From Stenotrophomonas tumulicola (GTDB lineage: Bacteria > Pseudomonadota > Gammaproteobacteria > Xanthomonadales > Xanthomonadaceae), in contig NZ_JACGXS010000001.1 in assembly GCF_014117215.1 (NCBI RefSeq), positions 1 through 64,000 on the forward strand: 64,000 nt of DNA, given 5' to 3'. Positions 59,092 to 64,000 of the stretch are shown here, piece after piece. Below the pieces are notes generated by a model that was not told where the DNA came from, did not search any database, and saw only the letters and a program-made list of their open reading frames with translations. Every line of letters starts with the position of its first letter. Positions within the stretch are counted from its first letter, which is position 1. The position numbers were made by a program, and so were the translations under genes.

Positions 59092-61724
59092 ACCAGGGCT
59101 TTCAACCGGTACAGCGCTTCCAGCGCCTGGCGTGGGGTCAGCTCATCCGGATCCACCGCGGCCAATGCATCCAGTGCAGCGGTGTTGTGCGCGGCGAAAA
59201 GGCCGAACTGCTGCGGCGCATCCAGTGCCTGCGGCGCCACTGCGGCGGCCTGGCTCTCGCCACCGCGCTGTTCCAGCTCGGCCAGCCGACGTCGCGCCTG
59301 TGCCACCGTCGCGCGCGGCAAACCGGCCAGCGCCGCTACCTGCAGGCCGAAGCTGCGGTTGGCAGGGCCATCTTTCACTGCGTGCATGAACACCAGGCGT
59401 TCGCCGCCGTTCTTGTCGGTGTGTTCCACCGCATCCAGGTGCACGTTGGCGATGCCACTGCGGCCGCCTTCGTGCTGTTCGTCAGCCAATGCGGTCAGTT
59501 CGAAGTAATGGGTGGCGAACAAGGTGTAGCAGCGGTTCTGCCAGGCCAGGTGGCGTGCCACGGCGTCAGCCAGCGCCAGGCCATCGTAGGTCGACGTGCC
59601 ACGGCCGATCTCGTCCATCAGCACCAGCGAATGTTCGGTGGCGTGGTGCAGGATGTAGCTGGTTTCGGCCATTTCCACCATGAAGGTGGATTGCCCGCGT
59701 GCCAGGTCGTCGCCAGCGCCGATGCGGGTCAGGATGCGATCGATCGGGCCGATCACCGCACGGCTGGCCGGTACGAAGCTGCCGATGTGCGCCAGCAGGA
59801 CGATCAGCGCGTTCTGTCGCATGTAGGTTGATTTGCCGCCCATGTTCGGGCCGGTGATCACCAGCATGCGACGGTCCGGGTGCAGGTCCAGGTCGTTGGG
59901 TTCGAAAGGCTGTTCGCGCACGGCTTCCACCACCGGATGGCGGCCGCGTTCGATGTTCAGGCATGGCGCGGTATCCAGCTCCGGTCGCGACCAGTCCAGC
60001 GCCTGCGCGCGTTCGGCGAAGGCCGCCAGCACGTCCAGTTCGCTCAGTGCGGCAGCGCACTGCTTCAGTGGCTCCAGGCCGTCGCCCAGCGTATCCAGCA
60101 GTTCTTCGTACAACTGCTTTTCGCGCGACAGCGAGCGCTCGCGCGCGGACAGCACCTTGTCCTCGAATGCCTTCAGCTCCTCGGTGATGTAGCGTTCGGC
60201 ATTGGTCAACGTCTGGCGGCGCGTGTAGTGCACCGGCGCGCGATCGGACTGGCCCTTGCTGATTTCAATGTAGTAACCATGCACGCGGTTGTAGCCGACC
60301 TTCAGCGTGGCGATACCACTGCTTTCGCGTTCGCGCTGTTCCAGATCGATCAGGAACTGGTCGGCATGCGTGGACAGCCGACGCAGTTCGTCCAGTTCTT
60401 CATCGAAGCCATCAGCCAGCACGCCACCGTCGCTGAGCTTCAGCGGTGGCATCTCGGCGATGGCGCTGGCCAGCAGGCGCGCGCAGTCGTCGTGCTCGCC
60501 AAGCAACTGGTGCAGTGCCTGCAGGCGCGGCGAGTCCAGCGGCCCGAGCACCTCGCGCACGGCCGGCAACAGGCCCAGCCCGTCGCGCAGGGTGGAGAAA
60601 TCGCGCGGGCGTGCCGAACGCAACGCCACGCGGGTGAGGATGCGTTCCAGGTCGCCGAGGCGACGGAACTGCTCGCGGATATCGGCATCGGCGCCGCGGT
60701 CGATCAACGTAGCCACCGCATCATGGCGGTGCACCAGCACGTCGCGCAGGCGCAGCGGACGGTGCAGCCAGCGCCGCAGCAGGCGTCCGCCCATCGGCGT
60801 CACCGTGCTGTCCAGTACCCCCAGCAGGGTGTTGCGGGTGTCGCCGTCCACGCGCGTGTCCAGCTCCAGGTGGCGGCGGGTGGCGGCGTTCATTGCGATC
60901 GCTTCGCCTGCGTTTTCCATCGCGATGGCGGTCAGGTGAGGCAGCCGCTGTTTCTGGGTTTCTTCCACGTAACCCAGCAAGGCGCCGGCCGCGCCGATGG
61001 CGCGAGGTTTGTCATCCAGGCCGAAGCCGGTCAGGTCGTGCAGCTTGAAGAACGCCAGCAGCTGGCGGCGGCCGCTATCGGCATCGAACAGCCATGGTGC
61101 GCGACGACGCACGCCGTTGCGGTGGCGTAGGAACTCCGGCCAGCCTTCCTCGTCGGGGACCAGCAGTTCGGCCGGTTCCAGCCGCGCCAGCTCCGCCTCC
61201 AGCGCGTCATCGGTGTCCACTTCATTGACCAGGAAACGGCCGCCGGCCAGGTCCGCCCACGCCAGCCCATAGCCATTCTTGCTGCGCGACAGCGCCATCA
61301 GCAGGGTATCGCGGCGTTCGTCCAGCAGTGCCTCGTCGGTGACGGTGCCGGGGGTGACCACGCGTACCACCTTGCGTTCCACCAGGCCCTTGGCCAGGGC
61401 TGGATCACCGATCTGCTCGCAGATGGCCACCGATTCGCCCAGTGCCACCAGCCGCGCCAGATAGCCTTCATAGGCATGCACCGGCACGCCTGCCATTGGA
61501 ATCGGCGCGCCCCCGGAGCTGCCGCGCTGGGTCAGGGTGATGTCCAGCAGCCGCGCAGCCTTGCGCGCGTCGTCATAGAACAGTTCGTAGAAATCCCCCA
61601 TGCGGAAGAACAGCAGCAGGTCCGGGTAGTCGGACTTTGCGGCGAAGAACTGCTTCATGAGGGGCGTGTGCTCTGCACTGGCCTTGGATGCAGACGGTTT
61701 TGCTTTTGAATCAGTAGTTTGCAA
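59088..61724 (-). CDS. mutS: DNA mismatch repair protein MutS
   Basis: An 878-residue mismatch-binding ATPase. The mismatch-wedge motif F45-Y46-E47 (GDFYELF) is near the start, Walker A is GPNMGGKST (residues 625-633), and [20 protein letters not shown] is the Walker B/signature region. Start is TTG 61724 (MQTTDSK-) with AGGAAG upstream, in agreement with Xanthomonas MutS; ATG 61658 is an alternative. An accessory segment starts about 100 bases upstream. Confidence 0.97.
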   Translation of the reverse strand: MQTTDSKAKPSASKASAEHTPLMKQFFAAKSDYPDLLLFFRMGDFYELFYDDARKAARLLDITLTQRGSSGGAPIPMAGVPVHAYEGYLARLVALGESVAICEQIGDPALAKGLVERKVVRVVTPGTVTDEALLDERRDTLLMALSRSKNGYGLAWADLAGGRFLVNEVDTDDALEAELARLEPAELLVPDEEGWPEFLRHRNGVRRRAPWLFDADSGRRQLLAFFKLHDLTGFGLDDKPRAIGAAGALLGYVEETQKQRLPHLTAIAMENAGEAIAMNAATRRHLELDTRVDGDTRNTLLGVLDSTVTPMGGRLLRRWLHRPLRLRDVLVHRHDAVATLIDRGADADIREQFRRLGDLERILTRVALRSARPRDFSTLRDGLGLLPAVREVLGPLDSPRLQALHQLLGEHDDCARLLASAIAEMPPLKLSDGGVLADGFDEELDELRRLSTHADQFLIDLEQRERESSGIATLKVGYNRVHGYYIEISKGQSDRAPVHYTRRQTLTNAERYITEELKAFEDKVLSARERSLSREKQLYEELLDTLGDGLEPLKQCAAALSELDVLAAFAERAQALDWSRPELDTAPCLNIERGRHPVVEAVREQPFEPNDLDLHPDRRMLVITGPNMGGKSTYMRQNALIVLLAHIGSFVPASRAVIGPIDRILTRIGAGDDLARGQSTFMVEMAETSYILHHATEHSLVLMDEIGRGTSTYDGLALADAVARHLAWQNRCYTLFATHYFELTALADEQHEGGRSGIANVHLDAVEHTDKNGGERLVFMHAVKDGPANRSFGLQVAALAGLPRATVAQARRRLAELEQRGGESQAAAVAPQALDAPQQFGLFAAHNTAALDALAAVDPDELTPRQALEALYRLKALV

Positions 61725-61830
61725 GAGAACTTCCTACGGGTTGTAGCGATCGATCCGGGTCACTGACGGCTAGTAACGGGGTTCTTCGTTGCGCCGCAGT
61801 TGCGCTGGTCACTCAAAGGAGATCAAATCG

Positions 61831-63009
61831 ATGTTGCGACGGACAGACGGCGGATCGACCATGGATACGGTTGTTGCGACGCAGGCAGGTGCCCCGCGCC
61901 GCCGAGACACCAAGTTTAAGCTGACCTACCGCCAAATCTGCGAACTGAGCGTGGCCAAGGGCCCGGTCGAAGGCAAGCCGGGCAGGGTGGTCATCGCCTC
62001 ACCGCCGTCGGCAGACGCCGGGAAGCCTTACCGCGTCCTGGACGGCAATCAGGGGGCGCCAACGGGCTTTGGCTTCTACGTGGGCACCACCCGCACCACT
62101 TACGAAGTCGTGGTCCGAGGCCCGGCCGGGGTTCGTCGGTTCTCCCTGGGCAGCGTCACCGACATCGGTCCCGAGCAGGCCTACGGGTTGGCCAGGCAAA
62201 AGTTGGCCGTGGTCCGAGAGACGGGCGAGCATCCCTCTAAGGAAGAGGCCCGAGCCGAGCAGCTGGTTGAGCTGAAGGGGCTCACGCTGGCGGATTGCTT
62301 TGCGGCCTACGTTGATGACCTGCGGAAGCGTGTCCGCAACAAGAAAGCCAAGCCCGCCAGCATCCGGGCCATCCAGGACAGCTTGGCGCGGTTCGCTCGT
62401 CCGGAAGTGGGATTGGCGGACAGGCCGATTCTTCAGCTCTTGGACAAGGACATCCACCGTGCGTTCGACAGCCTGCGGCGATCGTCCATGGCGCGCTCTA
62501 ACCGGATCCCCACCCCGATGCGCCAAGCCCTGGCTGATCAGCTGGATTGGGCCGCGCTTTCCACGCAAAAGCTCGAAGCGTTGGGTGTGACAGGGAAGTA
62601 CGTCCAGCGAGTCAAAGCGGCCGGTTTGGCGTCGACCGAGCACGCGTTCACGGACGCCAAGAGAGCGGTCGACCTGGTGCTGAAGCGGGAACGCAAAGCG
62701 GCGGCTCAGCAGCAGCGGGAACCGGTACTGCGCTACAACCCGTTCCAGGTCATACACGACGACGACATGCTGCGGGACTCGCAAGCACTGCGCCGGCACT
62801 ACGAGCGTGCTGAGGTGCGCAACGCGCTGGGTGACGAGACGCTGCCCACGGTCCTGAAGGTGATCTTGGCTCGGCGGGACGAGCAGGGCGGCTTGAACGC
62901 GACCGGCGCGGACTACTTGCTGCTGACCCTGCTCTGGGGCGCCCGATTGGCTCAGTTCAATATTGCAGTTGACCATGGTTACAGGGGGCAGAAATGCTGG
63001 AACGACTAA
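61831..63009 (+). pseudogene. Integrase-like gene lacking its catalytic half
   Basis: A 392-residue product. The N-terminal arm-binding part (residues about 20-130) has GFGFYVGTTRTTYEVVVRGP and RRFSLGSVTDIGPEQAYGLA, as in tyrosine recombinases with a DUF4102-like domain. A core-binding-like helical region follows to about residue 360. The protein ends soon after LLLTLLWGARLA, where active members continue with the catalytic Arg, His-x-x-Arg and Tyr. The last 20 residues (starting AQFNIAV) look unrelated. AAAGGAGA precedes ATG 61831. It may be a deletion product. Confidence 0.65.
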
Positions 63010-64000
63010 GGAAGTTGTGGGCTTCAAACAAGAATGGTTCCGAGGGATCGAAGGCCAGCGCCGAAGAGCCTATTCATGCAGAACTGGACACAGGTTTGGA
63101 CACGGAAGAAGCGGAAGCACCACCCAGTGATCAGTTCCTGGATGATCAGCCCATCACCGATCGCTTGTCTGACCGGTTCAATCGGGCGCCGTTCGCGTCC
63201 CGGTTGGCTCATACACTGGCCCAGCGCGCCGATCCGTCCAGCATTGTCGTTGGCCTGTACGGCCCTTGGGGGGATGGGAAAACATCTGTCCTTGAAATGA
63301 TGGGGGAGGCATTGAAGGAGTATCCGCGGGTCATTCTTGTACGCTTCAACCCGTGGCACTTTCAAAGCCAAGACGCCCTGCTGCGAGGGTTTTTCGCCAC
63401 CCTTGCTGAGGCGATGGAGAAGTCCCTGCCTAACAAAAAAGAGATGGTGGGCGACCTTCTGAAGCAATACGGGGGGCTTCTCTCTCTCGCGAACGTGACC
63501 CTCGGAGGTGTGGTCCAGATCTCTGCGGGGGAGGCCGCAAAGAGTGTGGGCGAGTCGTTGTCCACTGTGAGTTTGGAAGAATTGCGCTTGCGAATAGATC
63601 GAATGCTGGGCCAATCGAAGCGCCGTTTGGTGGTTCTCGTTGACGATATCGATAGGCTGGATCGCGAAGAAACCCACGCCATCTTCAAGCTGGTCAAGCT
63701 GTCCGCCAGCTTCAAGCACACGTCGTACGTTCTGGCCTTCGACGATGACGTGGTTGCGGCGGCGTTGGGTGAACGCTACGGAGAGGGTGGGGCCAAGGGA
63801 GGCCGGGCGTTTCTAGAGAAGATCGTCCAAGTGCCGCTCAACCTTCCCCCGGCAGACACCAATAGCCTGCGATTGATCGCTTTGGAGGGGGTACAGAGGG
63901 CGGTTGATCAGACAGGGATCGTGCTCACCCAGAGTCAGGTGGACGCGTTCATTAGACACTTTGATGACGTTATTGCGCCAGCGCTTGGAACGCCGCGGAA
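62994..64000 (+). CDS. KAP-family P-loop NTPase (partial, runs off window)
   Basis: At least 335 residues, open to the end of the window. It starts MLERLRKLWASNKNGSEGSK, has a charged linker, then the KAP NTPase core: Walker A GLYGPWGDGKTSVLE (about residues 84-98), the HF motif RFNPWHFQSQDALLRGF, and Walker B RLVVLVDDIDRLDREE. No transmembrane segment is evident before the break. KAP NTPases occur in defence and mobile-element contexts. ATG lies 15 bases before the stop of the integrase-like frame, with AGGGGGC upstream, so translation may be coupled. Confidence 0.85.
   Translation, partial: MLERLRKLWASNKNGSEGSKASAEEPIHAELDTGLDTEEAEAPPSDQFLDDQPITDRLSDRFNRAPFASRLAHTLAQRADPSSIVVGLYGPWGDGKTSVLEMMGEALKEYPRVILVRFNPWHFQSQDALLRGFFATLAEAMEKSLPNKKEMVGDLLKQYGGLLSLANVTLGGVVQISAGEAAKSVGESLSTVSLEELRLRIDRMLGQSKRRLVVLVDDIDRLDREETHAIFKLVKLSASFKHTSYVLAFDDDVVAAALGERYGEGGAKGGRAFLEKIVQVPLNLPPADTNSLRLIALEGVQRAVDQTGIVLTQSQVDAFIRHFDDVIAPALGTPR

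Overview
The window looks like a chromosomal segment of a Xanthomonadaceae gammaproteobacterium, most likely Stenotrophomonas (S. maltophilia group). The evidence is high GC content, the gene orders rpsT-murJ-ribF-ileS-lspA-ispH and ffh...rpsP-rimM-trmD-rplS, and above all many GTAG-headed palindromic repeats of the Stenotrophomonas SMAG (REP) type. These have hairpin arms such as TGACGGGC/GCCCGTCA, AGCGGGGC/GCCCCGCT and GCCGAGC/GCTCGGC. The genus call is inference from these features; no database search was possible.

Layout. (1) 0-11.8 kb is core chromosome: ribosomal protein S20, the lipid II flippase MurJ, flavin synthesis, Ile-tRNA synthetase, lipoprotein signal peptidase, IspH, an exported M61 peptidase, a two-gene membrane operon of unknown function and tRNA-Thr(CGT). 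(2) About 11.8-17.1 kb is a decayed, visibly AT-richer genomic island beside the tRNA. It carries an OLD-family ATPase/TOPRIM nuclease (candidate phage defence), a 43-codon integrase stub cut by an IS3-type element end, a lipoprotein, and remains of a polymorphic toxin with its immunity gene. A 13-bp copy of the tRNA anticodon arm lies at the far end and abuts a second copy of the same IS end. (3) 17.2-22 kb holds accessory chromosomal genes: a VOC protein, an alpha/beta hydrolase and a serine hydrolase. (4) 21.7-36.3 kb is a co-oriented uptake and catabolic cluster: CitE-like lyase, kelch-SSS symporter, LysR regulator, TonB receptor, family VIII esterase-like protein, PfkB kinase, TIM-barrel/SUMF1 fusion, GH127 glycosidase and CaiB-type CoA transferase. 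It ends in a broken higBA module. (5) 36.8-42.2 kb has ldhA and the cyoABCD quinol oxidase, whose subunits carry His-rich tails. (6) 42.3-61.7 kb is core again: radA, followed by an expanded SMAG array containing copies of the radA 3' end, then a CcsA-like protein, ffh, a nitronate monooxygenase-like protein, a class IV aminotransferase, rpsP-rimM-trmD-rplS, a MATE pump, hslR, katG with a candidate OxyR half-site, an acyltransferase, and mutS. (7) From 61.8 kb to the end is a second accessory segment behind mutS: an integrase that lacks its catalytic half, followed 15 bases before its stop by a KAP-family P-loop NTPase that runs off the window.

How the genes work together: region 4 is best read as one pathway in which a TonB receptor imports a plant- or glycoprotein-derived glycoconjugate. 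GH127 and the barrel/SUMF1 protein would process it, the symporter would bring in the product, and kinase, CoA transferase and lyase would feed it into central metabolism. The substrate is not known. The two accessory segments carry nuclease or NTPase genes typical of defence islands next to broken integrases, so they appear fixed in the chromosome. No CRISPR array was seen.
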